From the NCBI RefSeq assembly GCF_003046175.1, contig NZ_PZZM01000001.1, positions 2,683,001-2,747,000 on the forward strand: 64,000 nt of DNA, read 5' to 3'. A program made the translations under genes and the position numbers. The notes below the pieces were generated by a model. The model ran no database searches, was not told the origin of the DNA, and saw only the letters and a program-made list of their open reading frames with translations. Below are positions 31,021-39,986 of the stretch, in pieces; position 1 is the stretch's first letter, and each line of letters begins with the position of its first letter. Source of the stretch: Bosea sp. 124. GTDB taxonomy: Bacteria; Pseudomonadota; Alphaproteobacteria; Rhizobiales; Beijerinckiaceae.

Positions 31021-31527
31021 TCACGTCGCGTATGCCGTCGTGGCGAAGACTGAGAAGGCCGAGACGACCTTCTGATAGACCGGCCGCTTGAACGGCACGA
31101 CGCGCTCGGGCATCGCGGCCAGTGGCAACCAGGCCCATTCCGAGAATTCGGCCGGCTCGTCGCCATTGGGGCGGGTGATGTCGAATTCCGACTCGGGGCC
31201 GGTGAAGCGGAAGGCGACCCAGCGCTGGCGTTGGCCGCGAAAGGCGCAGAGCCGGTGCGGCGGCCCTGCATAGGCGGGGAAGTCGTAAGTCCACCAGTCC
31301 GGCGTGGCCGCGAGGAAGGCGGCGCTGGTGATGCCGGTTTCCTCGGCGAGTTCGCGGCGCGCCGCCGCGACGATGTCCTCTTCGGCATCGATGCCGCCCT
31401 GCGGCATCTGCCAGTCGAACCCCGGCAGAACGATCTCGGGCCCGGCGCTGTGCGAATGCCCGGCGAAGACGAACCCATCCTGGTTGAACAGGGCGATGCC
31501 GACATTGGGGCGGTAGGGGAGTGACAT
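31021..31527 (-). CDS. rppH: RNA pyrophosphohydrolase (Nudix)
   Basis: This 168-aa Nudix hydrolase removes pyrophosphate from the 5' end of mRNA to start decay, or hydrolyses dinucleoside polyphosphates. The Nudix box GX5EX7REUXEEXGU is complete from G44 to I66. 'YRPNVGIALFNQDGFVF', 'FDWQMPQGGID' and 'RWVAFRF' match the RppH/IalA group. The start is the ATG at 31527; the open frame upstream covers a repeat. It is convergent with atpC. Confidence 0.93.
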   Translation of the reverse strand: MSLPYRPNVGIALFNQDGFVFAGHSHSAGPEIVLPGFDWQMPQGGIDAEEDIVAAARRELAEETGITSAAFLAATPDWWTYDFPAYAGPPHRLCAFRGQRQRWVAFRFTGPESEFDITRPNGDEPAEFSEWAWLPLAAMPERVVPFKRPVYQKVVSAFSVFATTAYAT

Positions 31528-31573
31528 GACTTTGTTTCGCAGGGTTGGCGAGCGCGCGGCTCGCCGAGCATTC

Positions 31574-31668
31574 TCCGTCAAGCTCGCTGTTGTGGCGAGC
31601 ATCCGCGTCTTGAAAACGGACTGCAATCAGCGAAGACGGAGATGGCCGGGACAAGCCCGACCAAGACG
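31574..31668. repeat. Diverged, inverted copy of the three-arm repeat
   Basis: Read in the opposite sense this stretch matches copy 2: gctcgc...gcgagc, atccgcgtctt...aagacggagat and atggccggg-acaag-cccgacca follow one another, but the stems carry mismatches and the outer ends are decayed. It sits in the 164-bp gap between putA and rppH. Confidence 0.5.
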
Positions 31669-31691
31669 TGGAGAGAGGTCGCTATACGAGT

Positions 31692-34600
31692 TTACTCCCC
31701 CATCGCGATCAGGCTGGCATTGCCGCCGGCGGCGGCTGTGTTGATCGTGACTGTCTGCTCGGTCGCAAAGCGCATCAGGTAGTTCGGGCCGCCTGCCTTT
31801 GGGCCGGTGCCCGAGAGGCCGTGGCCGCCGAAGGGCTGCTGGCCTACGACCGCGCCGATGATGTTGCGGTTGACGTAGATATTGCCGGTCGAGAGCTGGC
31901 TCGTGACCTGCTCGACGGTCGTCTCGATGCGCGAATGCACCCCCAGCGTCAGTCCGTAGCCGGTTGCCTCAATGTCGTTAATGACTTTGTCGAGTTCACC
32001 CGCCTTCCAGCGCACGACATGCAGGATCGGGCCGAAATGCTCGCTGGTCAGCTCGGCGACGCCGCCGAGCGCGACGACATGCGGCGCGACGAAGGTGCCG
32101 CCCAGTGCCGGTGCCTTGCCAGCCCAGCTGAGGCGGCCGAGCTTGCGCATCGCCTCGACATGGGCGTCGAGACGATGCTTCGCGGCAGAGTCGATGACGG
32201 GGCCGATATGGGTGTCGATGGTGCGCGGATCGCCGAGCTTCAATTCGCGCGCGGCGCCGGTGATCATCTCGATCATCTTGTCGGCGACATCCTCCTGCAC
32301 GACGAGCAGGCGCAGCGCCGAGCAGCGCTGGCCGGCGGAACGGAAGGCCGACATCACGACGTCGTCCGCAACCTGTTCGGCCAGCGCCGTCGCGTCGACG
32401 ATCATGGCGTTGAGGCCGCCGGTCTCGGCGATCAACGGGACGATGGGGCCGTCCTTGGCGGCAAGCGCGCGGTTGATCGCGCGCGCCGTCGCGGTCGAGC
32501 CGGTGAAGGCGACGCCGGCGACCTCCTTGTGGCCGACGAGGGCCGCTCCCACCGCGCCGTCTCCGGGAACGAGATGCAAGGCGCTTGTGGGAATACCGGC
32601 CTCATGCAGCAGGCGGATGGTCTCGGATGCGATCAACGGAGTCTGCGGGGCCGGCTTGGCGACGACGCTGTTGCCGGTGACGAGGGCGGCCGCGATCTGG
32701 CCCGCGAAGATCGCAAGCGGGAAGTTCCAGGGCGCGATGCAGAGGAACGGTCCGCGCCCGCGCAAGACGAGGCGGTTGTCCTCGCCGGTCGGGCCGGGCA
32801 GCGCGGTCGCGCTGGCGAACTTGGCCTCGGCCCCGGCGGCGTAGTATCGACAGAAATCGACCGCCTCGCGAACCTCGGAGAGAGCGTCGTCCAGTGTCTT
32901 GCCGGCCTCGGCCTGTAGCAAAGCGAGCAGCAGGCCGCGCCGTGCTTCCATCAGATCCGCCGCCTTGCGGAGCGCTGCGGCGCGGGCGCGGGCGGGCGTC
33001 GCGTTCCAGCCGGCAAAGCCGGCCTTCGCGGCCAGCATCGCGCGTCCCGCCAGCGTGGTGTCGCCCTCGCGGACACGGCCGATGACCTTGTTGTCGATCG
33101 GCGAGCGCACATCGCGGGCGGTTCCGCCAGTCGACTTGCCGTCGATGATCGGGCTGGCCTCGGGGAAGGGCTTGGCCGTTGCGGTCGCGATCTCGGCCAG
33201 AAGCCCGTCGAGGCTTTCGGCATGGCCGAGCTCGACGCCGGCCGAGTTCTTGCGGGAGGGGCCGAAGAGATCGGCCGGCAGCGGGATACGGCGGTGGCGC
33301 GCGGCACCGGCATTGCCGATGATATCGGCCGGGGGCACCAGAAGCTGCGCGACGGGCACGTCGGGATCACCCGAGACGCTGACGAAGGAGGAGTTGGCGC
33401 CGTTCTCGAGCAGGCGACGCACGAGATAGGCGAGCAGATCCTGATGGCCGCCGACCGGCGCATAAGTGCGGCAGGCAAAGCCGTCCTGCCCCGCCAGCAG
33501 CTTCTCGTAAAGCGCCTCGCCCATGCCGTGCAGGCGCTGGAACTCGAAGCCTTCGGATCCACCGGCCATTTCCGCCACGGTCGCGACGGTCTGGGCGTTG
33601 TGCGTGGCGAACTGCGGGATGATGCGCGGTCGCAGTGCCAGAAGCTGCGCGGCGCAGGCCTCGTAGTTCAGGTCCGTCATCGCCTTGCGGGTGAAGACCG
33701 GGTAGTCCGCGAGGCCGCGTTCCTGGGCGCGCTTCAGCTCGGTGTCCCAGTAGGCGCCCTTGACGAGGCGGACCATCATGCGCCGGCCATGACCCTCGGC
33801 GAGCGCTCCAATATGGGCGATCACCGCCGAGGCGCGCTTCTGATAGGCTTGGATCGCCAGCCCGAAACCGTCCCAATCCGCCAGCGAGGGATCGGCCACG
33901 ACGGCGTCGATGATGTCGAGCGAGAGTTCGAGCCGGTCGGCTTCCTCGGCATCGATGGTGAAGTTGAGGTCGTAGCTCTTGGCCTGCTGTGCCAGCTTGA
34001 CCACCTTCGGTGTCAGCTCGGCCAGCACGCGCTCATGATTGGTCGCGTCGTAGCGCGGATGCAGCGCCGAGAGCTTGACCGAGATGCCGGGGCGCTCCGG
34101 CAACGGTTCGTTACCGGCCGAGCGACCGATGGCGTCGATCGCGGCGGTGTAAGAAGCGAAATAGCGGTCGGCATCGGCCTGGGTTCGTGCGCCTTCGCCG
34201 AGCATGTCGAAGGAGTAGCGATAGAGCTTGCCGCTTTTCGAGCCGGCGCGCTTCAGCGCTTCCTGGATCGTCTGGCCGAGCACGAAATGGTTGCCCATGA
34301 CGCGCATCGCCTGGCGCGTCGCAGTGCGCACGGTCGGCACGCCGAGCCGCTTGGCAAGGCCGCCGATAATGCTGCTCGGCGTTTCGCCGGGCTGGATGAC
34401 GCGGGCGGTGATGCCGAGTGCCCAGGCCGAGGCCGAGACCAGGAAGGCGTCGGATTTGGATTCGTGATGGGCGAAGTCGCCCTGGCCGAGCTTGTCCTCG
34501 ATCAGCCGGTCGGCGGTGGCGGCGTCGGGCACCCGCAGCAGGGCTTCCGCCAGCACCATCAAAGCAAGGCCCTCGCGGGTCGAGAGCGAGTATTCCCGCA

Positions 34601-34793
34601 GCAACTCCTCGATGCCGCCAAGGCCGACCTTGCGGGTCCGGATCGCCTCGATCAGCCCGGTTGCGCGCGCATCGATCCGCGCCTTTGCCGCAGGCTCGCG
34701 CCGCGCGCCTGCGAGCAGCCGCGTCGCGATCGCGCCGTCATCCTCGGCGAAGATCGCGCGGAAAGCCGGGAGCGTGGGGGCAGGCGCGACCAT
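31692..34793 (-). CDS. putA: Bifunctional proline dehydrogenase / L-glutamate gamma-semialdehyde dehydrogenase (PutA)
   Basis: This ~1033-aa enzyme oxidises proline to glutamate in two steps with channelling. The FAD-dependent proline dehydrogenase barrel covers about residues 150-450 ('RPGISVKLSALHPRY', 'MVRLVKGAYWDTE'). The aldehyde dehydrogenase domain covers about 530-1000, with 'ETGGLNAMIVD' and the catalytic cysteine in 'SAGQRCSALRLL'. No N-terminal ribbon-helix-helix domain is present, so unlike E. coli PutA it is not expected to repress its own gene; a divergent Lrp-type regulator fits that. The ATG at 34793 has ggag 9 nt upstream; the ATG at 34838 is an alternative. Confidence 0.95.
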   Translation of the reverse strand: MVAPAPTLPAFRAIFAEDDGAIATRLLAGARREPAAKARIDARATGLIEAIRTRKVGLGGIEELLREYSLSTREGLALMVLAEALLRVPDAATADRLIEDKLGQGDFAHHESKSDAFLVSASAWALGITARVIQPGETPSSIIGGLAKRLGVPTVRTATRQAMRVMGNHFVLGQTIQEALKRAGSKSGKLYRYSFDMLGEGARTQADADRYFASYTAAIDAIGRSAGNEPLPERPGISVKLSALHPRYDATNHERVLAELTPKVVKLAQQAKSYDLNFTIDAEEADRLELSLDIIDAVVADPSLADWDGFGLAIQAYQKRASAVIAHIGALAEGHGRRMMVRLVKGAYWDTELKRAQERGLADYPVFTRKAMTDLNYEACAAQLLALRPRIIPQFATHNAQTVATVAEMAGGSEGFEFQRLHGMGEALYEKLLAGQDGFACRTYAPVGGHQDLLAYLVRRLLENGANSSFVSVSGDPDVPVAQLLVPPADIIGNAGAARHRRIPLPADLFGPSRKNSAGVELGHAESLDGLLAEIATATAKPFPEASPIIDGKSTGGTARDVRSPIDNKVIGRVREGDTTLAGRAMLAAKAGFAGWNATPARARAAALRKAADLMEARRGLLLALLQAEAGKTLDDALSEVREAVDFCRYYAAGAEAKFASATALPGPTGEDNRLVLRGRGPFLCIAPWNFPLAIFAGQIAAALVTGNSVVAKPAPQTPLIASETIRLLHEAGIPTSALHLVPGDGAVGAALVGHKEVAGVAFTGSTATARAINRALAAKDGPIVPLIAETGGLNAMIVDATALAEQVADDVVMSAFRSAGQRCSALRLLVVQEDVADKMIEMITGAARELKLGDPRTIDTHIGPVIDSAAKHRLDAHVEAMRKLGRLSWAGKAPALGGTFVAPHVVALGGVAELTSEHFGPILHVVRWKAGELDKVINDIEATGYGLTLGVHSRIETTVEQVTSQLSTGNIYVNRNIIGAVVGQQPFGGHGLSGTGPKAGGPNYLMRFATEQTVTINTAAAGGNASLIAMGE

Positions 34794-34880
34794 GGAAGCG
34801 GGCTCCAAAAAAGTGGGCGACGGGATGATATGAAGCATCAAGCCTTCGATGCCGCAGATCAATTGGCATAATTTGCCTTA

Positions 34881-35384
34881 ATGCCGCATATTGTAACGCT
34901 TGGGGCCACTCAAACAGAGATTGATCCGGTGCTAGACCGAACCGACCGCCGCATCCTGTCCCTGCTGCAATCCGATGGCCGCATCGCCGGTGTCGAACTT
35001 GCCGAGAAAGTGGGTCTCTCGCCGACCGCGACCGGCGAACGGCTGAAGCGCCTGACGCGCGAGGGCTACGTCACGGGCTATCGCGCGACACTCGATCCGC
35101 TCAAGCTCGGCCTCAACCTGCTCGTCTTTGTGGAGGTCTATCTCGACAAGACGACGCCCGATGCATTCGAGCGCTTTGCCGCGGCCGTGAAGCGCGCGCC
35201 CGAGGTGCTCGAGTGCCATATGGTGGCGGGCGGTTTCGATTATCTGGTCAAGACCCGTGTCGCTGACATGAACGCCTATCGCCGCTTCCTCGGGGAGGTT
35301 CTGCTGGCGCTGCCGGCGGTGCGCGAGACCCGCACCTATGCCGTGATGGAGGAGGTCAAGACCGATGGGGCGCTGCCGCTCTGA
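34881..35384 (+). CDS. putR: Lrp/AsnC-family regulator, probable proline-responsive PutR
   Basis: This 167-aa regulator has an N-terminal helix-turn-helix (about residues 20-75, 'DRTDRRILSLLQSDGRIAGVELAEKVG' region with 'SPTATGERLKRL') and a C-terminal RAM ligand domain ('LECHMVAGGFDYLVKTRV', 'VRETRTYAVME'). Divergent from putA with 87 bp between starts, it is the expected proline-dependent activator of putA, as known for PutR of Agrobacterium and Rhodobacter. The AT-rich gap (aattggcataatttgccttaat) probably contains the overlapping promoters. Confidence 0.88.
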   Translation: MPHIVTLGATQTEIDPVLDRTDRRILSLLQSDGRIAGVELAEKVGLSPTATGERLKRLTREGYVTGYRATLDPLKLGLNLLVFVEVYLDKTTPDAFERFAAAVKRAPEVLECHMVAGGFDYLVKTRVADMNAYRRFLGEVLLALPAVRETRTYAVMEEVKTDGALPL

Positions 35385-35566
35385 GCACCGCGGCGGCAAG
35401 AGGCGATCTGCTACCTTTTTGTGCATTCGCTGTTTTCCGACCGCGCTTTCGGCTTGACCTGTCGCAATGTTCCGCCAGTCTGAAAAACAGAGCCGCCCGG
35501 CATGGTGCTTGCTGGGCTGCGTGCCATTTTCGAGGCCATTCCCTCCCCATCCGTCCGGAGCCAGAG

Positions 35567-36628
35567 ATGTCCAGCGTGTTGCCCGCCCATGTTGCGTCCT
35601 TGTCCCGGCGCGCGGCCCTGAGCGTCGCGGCGGTGTCCGTGCTCGCGGCGGCCTGCCTGTCGGGCGCGCAGCCGGCACAGGCCCAGACGCCGGTGCGCTT
35701 CACGCTCGACTGGCGCTTCGAGGGGCCCGCCGCGCTGTTCCTGATGGCGATCGAGAAGGGCTATTTCAAAGCTGAGGGGCTGGACGTCACCATCGACACC
35801 GGAAACGGTTCGCGCGAGGCGATCCCGCGTGTCGCCTCGGGCACCTATGATGTCGGCTTCGGCGACGTGAATTCGCTGATCCGCTTTCGCGACGAGAATC
35901 CGACGGTCGACCTCAAGGCCGTGATGATGGTCTATGACAAGCCGCCCTTCTCGATCGTCGGGCGCAAGAGCCGCGGCGTCACGGCCGATGTGAAGAGCCT
36001 GGAAGGCAAGAAGTTCGGCGCGCCTGCGGCGGACGCTGCCTTTGCACAGTGGCCGATCTTCAAGACGGTCAACAAGCTCGACGACAGCAAGATCCGGCTG
36101 GAGAATGTCGGTTTTCCCGTGCGCGAGCCGATGCTGGCTTCGGGCGAGGTCGATGCCGTGTTCGGTTTCGCCAACTCCTCGTACATCAACCTGAAGTCTC
36201 GGGGCGTGCCTGTCGACGACATCGTGGTCATGCTGATGTCGGATTACGGCGTCGAGCTCTACGGCAATGTCGTGATGGTCTCGCCGAAATTCGCGGCCGA
36301 GAAGCCCGAAGCCGTACGCGGCCTGCTGCGGGCCATCACCAAGAGCGTCAAGGACACCGTCGCCAACCCGGAGCTGGGCGCGCAGCTCGTGATCAAGCGC
36401 AACGACGTGGCCAAGGTCGAGGTCGAGCTGGAGCGGCTCAAGATGACGCTCGAGCAGAACGTGATGACGCCCTGGGTCAAGGCCAACGGCTTCGGCGGCA
36501 TCGACAAGGAGCGCTGGGCCAAGGCGCTCGACCAGATCGCCCTGACCTTCACCTTCAAGGACAAGGCCAAGGCGGGCGACGCCTTCACTGATGTCTTCCT
36601 GCCGGCCTCGGCGGAGCGCGTGTTCTGA
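35567..36628 (+). CDS. ABC transporter substrate-binding protein, NMT1/SsuA type
   Basis: This 353-aa periplasmic protein has a signal peptide with a twin-arginine-like 'SRRAAL' and cleavage near 'AQPAQA' (residue ~39). The NMT1/THI5-type core follows ('GYFKAEGLDVTIDTGNG', 'RVASGTYDVGFGDVN'). Relatives bind nitrate, sulfonates, taurine or pyrimidine precursors. The cognate ATPase and permease genes follow, so the set is a complete importer. Substrate is unknown; no sulfonate or thiamine gene is nearby. A ggag sequence precedes the ATG. Confidence 0.88.
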   Translation: MSSVLPAHVASLSRRAALSVAAVSVLAAACLSGAQPAQAQTPVRFTLDWRFEGPAALFLMAIEKGYFKAEGLDVTIDTGNGSREAIPRVASGTYDVGFGDVNSLIRFRDENPTVDLKAVMMVYDKPPFSIVGRKSRGVTADVKSLEGKKFGAPAADAAFAQWPIFKTVNKLDDSKIRLENVGFPVREPMLASGEVDAVFGFANSSYINLKSRGVPVDDIVVMLMSDYGVELYGNVVMVSPKFAAEKPEAVRGLLRAITKSVKDTVANPELGAQLVIKRNDVAKVEVELERLKMTLEQNVMTPWVKANGFGGIDKERWAKALDQIALTFTFKDKAKAGDAFTDVFLPASAERVF

Positions 36629-36668
36629 GGCTGCCATTGCCGAGACAAGCGCTTCCAGGGACCGCTCG

Positions 36669-37457
36669 TTGACCGCCTTCGTCGAACTTCACGATGTCAC
36701 CCATGTCTATGGCGGCGGCGAGGGGGCGCCGGCCGTAGCGGGACTGTCGCTGAAGGTGCGCGAGGGCGAGTTCGCCGCGATCGTCGGCCCGTCCGGCTGC
36801 GGCAAGTCGACGATGATGAAGCTCGCGACGGGCCTGCAGCGGCCGAAGTCCGGTATGGTGATCGTCGACGGGCGCGAGGTCTCCGAGCCGATCAAGATCA
36901 CCGGCATGGCTTTCCAGAACCCGGTGATGCTGCCCTGGCGGACGACGCTGCAGAACCTGCTGCTGCCGCTGGAGATCGTTCAGCCACATCGCTCGCGCCT
37001 GCGCGCCAACAAGGCGGAGTATGTCGCCCGGGCCGAGATGCTGCTGGAGACGGTCGGGCTGAAGGGCATGGGGAGCAAGTTCCCCTGGCAGCTTTCGGGC
37101 GGGATGCAGCAGCGGGCCTCGCTCTGCCGTTCGCTGATCCACGAGCCCAAGCTGCTGATGCTGGACGAGCCGTTCGGCGCGCTCGATGCCTTCACGCGCG
37201 AGGAACTCTGGTGCGTCATCCGCGATCTGCATGCACAGCGCGGCGTCACCGTGATCCTGGTGACGCATGATCTGCGCGAGGCGGTGTTCCTGGCCGACCG
37301 GGTGTTCTGCATGTCGGCACGTCCCGGCCGGATCATCGCCGAGCGCGAGATCGGTTTTGCCCGCTCGCGCGATCTCGACCTCACCTATACCCCGGAGTTC
37401 GCAGGCATCGTCCATGAGCTGCGCGGCCATATCCGCGAGGCGAGGGCGGTGGCATGA
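36669..37457 (+). CDS. ABC transporter ATP-binding protein (nitrate/sulfonate/taurine type)
   Basis: This 262-aa ATPase has Walker A 'GPSGCGKST', Q-loop 'FQNPVMLPW', signature 'LSGGMQQRASL', Walker B 'LLMLDEPFGALD' and the H-loop 'VTHDLREAVFLAD'. It powers import by the adjacent permease. The start is taken as the TTG at 36669, after aggga, because the frame upstream overlaps the binding-protein gene without homology. It overlaps the permease start by 4 bp (ATGA). Confidence 0.92.
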   Translation: MTAFVELHDVTHVYGGGEGAPAVAGLSLKVREGEFAAIVGPSGCGKSTMMKLATGLQRPKSGMVIVDGREVSEPIKITGMAFQNPVMLPWRTTLQNLLLPLEIVQPHRSRLRANKAEYVARAEMLLETVGLKGMGSKFPWQLSGGMQQRASLCRSLIHEPKLLMLDEPFGALDAFTREELWCVIRDLHAQRGVTVILVTHDLREAVFLADRVFCMSARPGRIIAEREIGFARSRDLDLTYTPEFAGIVHELRGHIREARAVA

Positions 37458-38224
37458 ATCGCTCGACCTGGCTCAAGCTCGCGCCCTATCTGTTCACGCT
37501 TGGCTTCTTCGCGATCTGGGAGATCGCCTGCCGGGTCTTCGCGATTTCCGGCTTCATCCTGCCGCCGCCCTCGGCGATCTGGGCTGCGCTCGTCCAGTAC
37601 CAGAAGCCGCTCTACACCAACGCCTTCCATACGCTCTGGATGACGTCGCTGGGCTTCGGGCTGTCGATCGTGTTCGGGCTGGCGCTCGGCCTGCTCGTCG
37701 GCTCGTCGAAGCTGATCTATGCGGGGCTGAACCCGCTGCTGGTCGGGTTCAACTCGATCCCCAAGGTCGCGGTGGTGCCGATCCTGGTGATCTGGTTCGG
37801 CGTCGGCTGGCTTCCGCCGGTGTTGACCGCCTTCGTGATCTCGTTCTTCCCGATCGTGGTCAATGTCGCGACGGGCTTAGCCACGATCGAGCCGGAGACC
37901 GAGGACGTGCTGAAGGCGCTTGGTGCCAGCCGCCTCGACATCATGACCAAGGTCGGGATTCCGCGCTCGCTGCCCTATCTGTTCGGGGCTCTGAAGGTTT
38001 CGATCACGCTGGCCTATGTCGGCTCGGTGATCGGCGAGCAGAACGCCTCCAATCTCGGGCTCGGCAACCTGATCACGCGCGCCTCGGCCGATTTCAATGT
38101 GCCACTGATCTTCGCGGCGCTGCTTGTGCTCGCCGTGCTCGGCGTCTTCCTGGTCGCGATCGTCGACATCGTCGAAAACCGCATGACCGGCTGGGCCAAG
38201 CGCTCGCAGATGGGGAACGCTTGA
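37454..38224 (+). CDS. ABC transporter permease (nitrate/sulfonate/taurine type)
   Basis: This 256-aa permease has about six transmembrane helices and the EAA-loop 'EDVLKALGASRLDIMTKVGIPRS' region that contacts the ATPase. 'YVGSVIGEQNASNLGLGNLI' near the C-terminus is typical of the SsuC/TauC group. It is the last gene of the three-gene importer operon. Only one permease gene is present, so it should act as a homodimer. Confidence 0.92.
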   Translation: MNRSTWLKLAPYLFTLGFFAIWEIACRVFAISGFILPPPSAIWAALVQYQKPLYTNAFHTLWMTSLGFGLSIVFGLALGLLVGSSKLIYAGLNPLLVGFNSIPKVAVVPILVIWFGVGWLPPVLTAFVISFFPIVVNVATGLATIEPETEDVLKALGASRLDIMTKVGIPRSLPYLFGALKVSITLAYVGSVIGEQNASNLGLGNLITRASADFNVPLIFAALLVLAVLGVFLVAIVDIVENRMTGWAKRSQMGNA

Positions 38225-38230
38225 GCTCTC

Positions 38231-38264
38231 GGTCTGAAAACTGCCAATCCGGCAGGCTCAGACC
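38231..38264. terminator. Two-step hairpin between convergent genes
   Basis: An outer ggtctg / cagacc stem and an inner ctgcc / ggcag stem (loop aatcc) form an interrupted hairpin in the 33-bp gap between the permease and the convergent J-domain gene, overlapping the latter's stop codon. It is a candidate bidirectional terminator; a T tract is lacking. Confidence 0.45.
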
Positions 38265-38875
38265 ATCCCGGTGCTCTTGAGCTGCTGATAGGCCTTCAGG
38301 ATTTCCTGCAGCGTGCCCTCGCGCGAGCGGTCGCCGCCATTGGCATCGGGGTGGAAGCGCTTCACCAGTTCCTTGTAGCGGGCCTTGATTGCCACCGAAT
38401 CGGCGTTCTCGTCGAGGCCGAGTGCCTCGAGCGCCTTGCGGGCGACGACGCCGACGCGCGGCTCCGGCTGGGCCGCCTGCTGCGCTCGCCTGGCGCCGAA
38501 GATGTTGAAGGCGTCCTCGACGTCGGGCTGCTCGGTGCCGCCGGCGACGCGGCCGCGCTGTGCCATGCGGGCCGCCTTGGAATTGACGCCGAGCTTCCAG
38601 GTTGGCCGATGGCCGATCGCGGCGTCCTTGGCGTACTCGGCCAGCGCCTCGTCGTTCATTCCCTGGAAATAATTGTAGGTCGCGTTGTAGGCCTTCACAT
38701 GGTCCATGCAGAACAGGAAGAACTGGCCTTCGCGGCCGCGTCCCTTGGGCGCGCGAAATTCGCCGGGCCTTTTGCAGCCCGGGTGGTCGCAAGACGGCGC
38801 ACCGGTATCCTGGACCTCTTCCGCCTCGGAAGGGCCGATCCTGATGCGGTCGAACAGGCGCGAGTTGAAGTTCAT
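38258..38875 (-). CDS. J-domain (DnaJ-like) molecular chaperone
   Basis: This 205-aa protein carries a J domain at its C-terminus (about residues 145-205) with the HPD motif in 'VKRFHPDANGG', which stimulates DnaK ATPase. The N-terminal half has a CxxxxC-type element ('SCDHPGCKRPGEF') and conserved aromatic residues, as in an alphaproteobacterial family of unknown client. It is divergent from bolA with 128 bp between starts, an arrangement conserved in alphaproteobacteria as far as I know. The ATG at 38875 matches homologues. Confidence 0.87.
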   Translation of the reverse strand: MNFNSRLFDRIRIGPSEAEEVQDTGAPSCDHPGCKRPGEFRAPKGRGREGQFFLFCMDHVKAYNATYNYFQGMNDEALAEYAKDAAIGHRPTWKLGVNSKAARMAQRGRVAGGTEQPDVEDAFNIFGARRAQQAAQPEPRVGVVARKALEALGLDENADSVAIKARYKELVKRFHPDANGGDRSREGTLQEILKAYQQLKSTGMV

Positions 38876-39003
38876 CGTCGAATGGTTATGAGACTCAGGA
38901 CGGGAACCGGCAAGTGCGATGCAACACGCATGCACCTGCGCGGCAGGTACGGGCCGCGTAAACACGGCCTGATGGACGGATCATTCAAAACGGTGTCGCG
39001 ATC

Positions 39004-39276
39004 ATGACCGCAATGGCTGAACGGATCACCAACAAGCTGAAACAGGCGTTGACGCCGCAGCGCCTGGACGTAATCGACGAGTCGCACCAGCATCACGGCC
39101 ATGGCGGCTGGCGCGAGGGCGGCGAAACCCATTTCAGGGTCGATATCGTGTCGGAGGCCTTTTCCGGCAAGAGCCGGCTGGAGCGCCATCGCCTCGTCAA
39201 CGCTGCTCTGTCTCAGGAACTGGCGGACCGGGTGCACGCGCTGGCAATCGTCGCGCGCGCCCCGGGCGAGGTTTGA
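39004..39276 (+). CDS. bolA: BolA family protein
   Basis: This 90-aa protein has the BolA fold with 'HFRVDIVSEAFSGKSRLERHRLVNAAL', including the conserved RHR motif and histidines in 'DESHQHHGHGG' that could take part in Fe-S ligation. BolA proteins pair with monothiol glutaredoxins in iron-sulfur trafficking or act as transcription factors. It ends 6 bp from the convergent vapC. The ATG is preceded by a short AT-rich stretch. Confidence 0.92.
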   Translation: MTAMAERITNKLKQALTPQRLDVIDESHQHHGHGGWREGGETHFRVDIVSEAFSGKSRLERHRLVNAALSQELADRVHALAIVARAPGEV

Positions 39277-39282
39277 GCCGCG

Positions 39283-39684
39283 CTACGGCGTGATCAGCTC
39301 GACCAACGGGAAGTAGGCGCGATAGCGCCGTGGATCGCGCGTCAGAAGCGGGAGCCGTGCGACCGCGGCATGAGCGCCGATGAAGAAATCCGGCAGCACG
39401 CCGGTTCGAAGACCTCCCGAAGCGCGGTATCGCCGGAATGCCTTTCCCGCGTCGAACAGAGCCTGGCGCGGCATTGGATTGAGCGCCGCATCGAAATCGA
39501 CCAGCATGGCGTCGAGACGCCTGATATCGTCAAACCGGATCGAGAGTTCGGCATAGATCACGTCATTGATCAGCACGCGGCCAGTGCTCATGGCGGCAGC
39601 AAGCTGGCGGGCCGACCATTCGCCCCATTCCCTGTCGTCCGTGATCAGATCGAGAAAGATGTTTGTGTCGACGAGCATCGCCAT
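39283..39684 (-). CDS. vapC: PIN-domain toxin, VapC-like
   Basis: This 133-aa PIN-domain ribonuclease carries the four conserved acidic residues: D6 ('MLVDTNIFLD'), E46 ('VIYAELSIR'), D99 ('GVLPDFFIGA') and D117 ('LLTRDPRRY'). Toxins of this family cleave RNA, often tRNA, when not bound by antitoxin. The start ATG overlaps the antitoxin stop by one base (TAATG), so the pair is translationally coupled. Members of the PIN family can have other roles, but the neighbour makes a toxin very likely. Confidence 0.9.
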   Translation of the reverse strand: MAMLVDTNIFLDLITDDREWGEWSARQLAAAMSTGRVLINDVIYAELSIRFDDIRRLDAMLVDFDAALNPMPRQALFDAGKAFRRYRASGGLRTGVLPDFFIGAHAAVARLPLLTRDPRRYRAYFPLVELITP

Positions 39685-39914
39685 TACGGCTCGCCGCGGG
39701 TCATTGTCATGATCTCGTCGGTGGTCGGCCCAGGGCCGGCTGAACCGCGCCATTTCTGAAATGGGTTTTCATCCGTCCCGTCGACCTTCAGCAGGACGAC
39801 CTTGCCGTCCGCCTCCATCCTGAAATCGACGGCGCTGCCGGGCTTGATGCCGAGGCGGTCGCGGACGGGCTTGGGGATGGTGACCTGCCCCTTGCTGGTG
39901 ACTGTCGTCGCCAT
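39684..39914 (-). CDS. vapB: AbrB/SpoVT-fold antitoxin, VapB-like
   Basis: This 76-aa protein has the swapped-hairpin AbrB DNA-binding fold ('VTSKGQVTIPKPVRDRLGIKPG') and an acidic, proline-rich tail ('GTDENPFQKWRGSAGPGPTTDE') that would thread into the toxin active site. It should neutralise the PIN toxin and, with it, repress the operon. The ATG at 39914 follows ggag; an inverted-repeat operator lies just upstream. Confidence 0.9.
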   Translation of the reverse strand: MATTVTSKGQVTIPKPVRDRLGIKPGSAVDFRMEADGKVVLLKVDGTDENPFQKWRGSAGPGPTTDEIMTMTRGEP

Positions 39915-39924
39915 GATGTTCTCC

Positions 39925-39952
39925 GTATTACCGATCTCCGCGAAGGTAATAC
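39925..39952. promoter_or_regulatory. Inverted-repeat operator upstream of vapBC
   Basis: A perfect 8-bp inverted repeat gtattacc (39925-39932) / ggtaatac (39945-39952) has half-sites 20 bp apart centre to centre, two helical turns. It ends 10 bp before the antitoxin start. This is the spacing expected for two antitoxin dimers bridged by toxin, so conditional autorepression is likely. Confidence 0.68.
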
Positions 39953-39986
39953 CCGGGGCGCTCCGCTGCAAGCTGGCCGGCTCCCG

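Noticed and set aside
33222..34871. A 549-aa plus-strand ORF opposite putA
   Set aside because: Shadow of putA with random-looking Arg/Gly/Asp/Val-rich composition.
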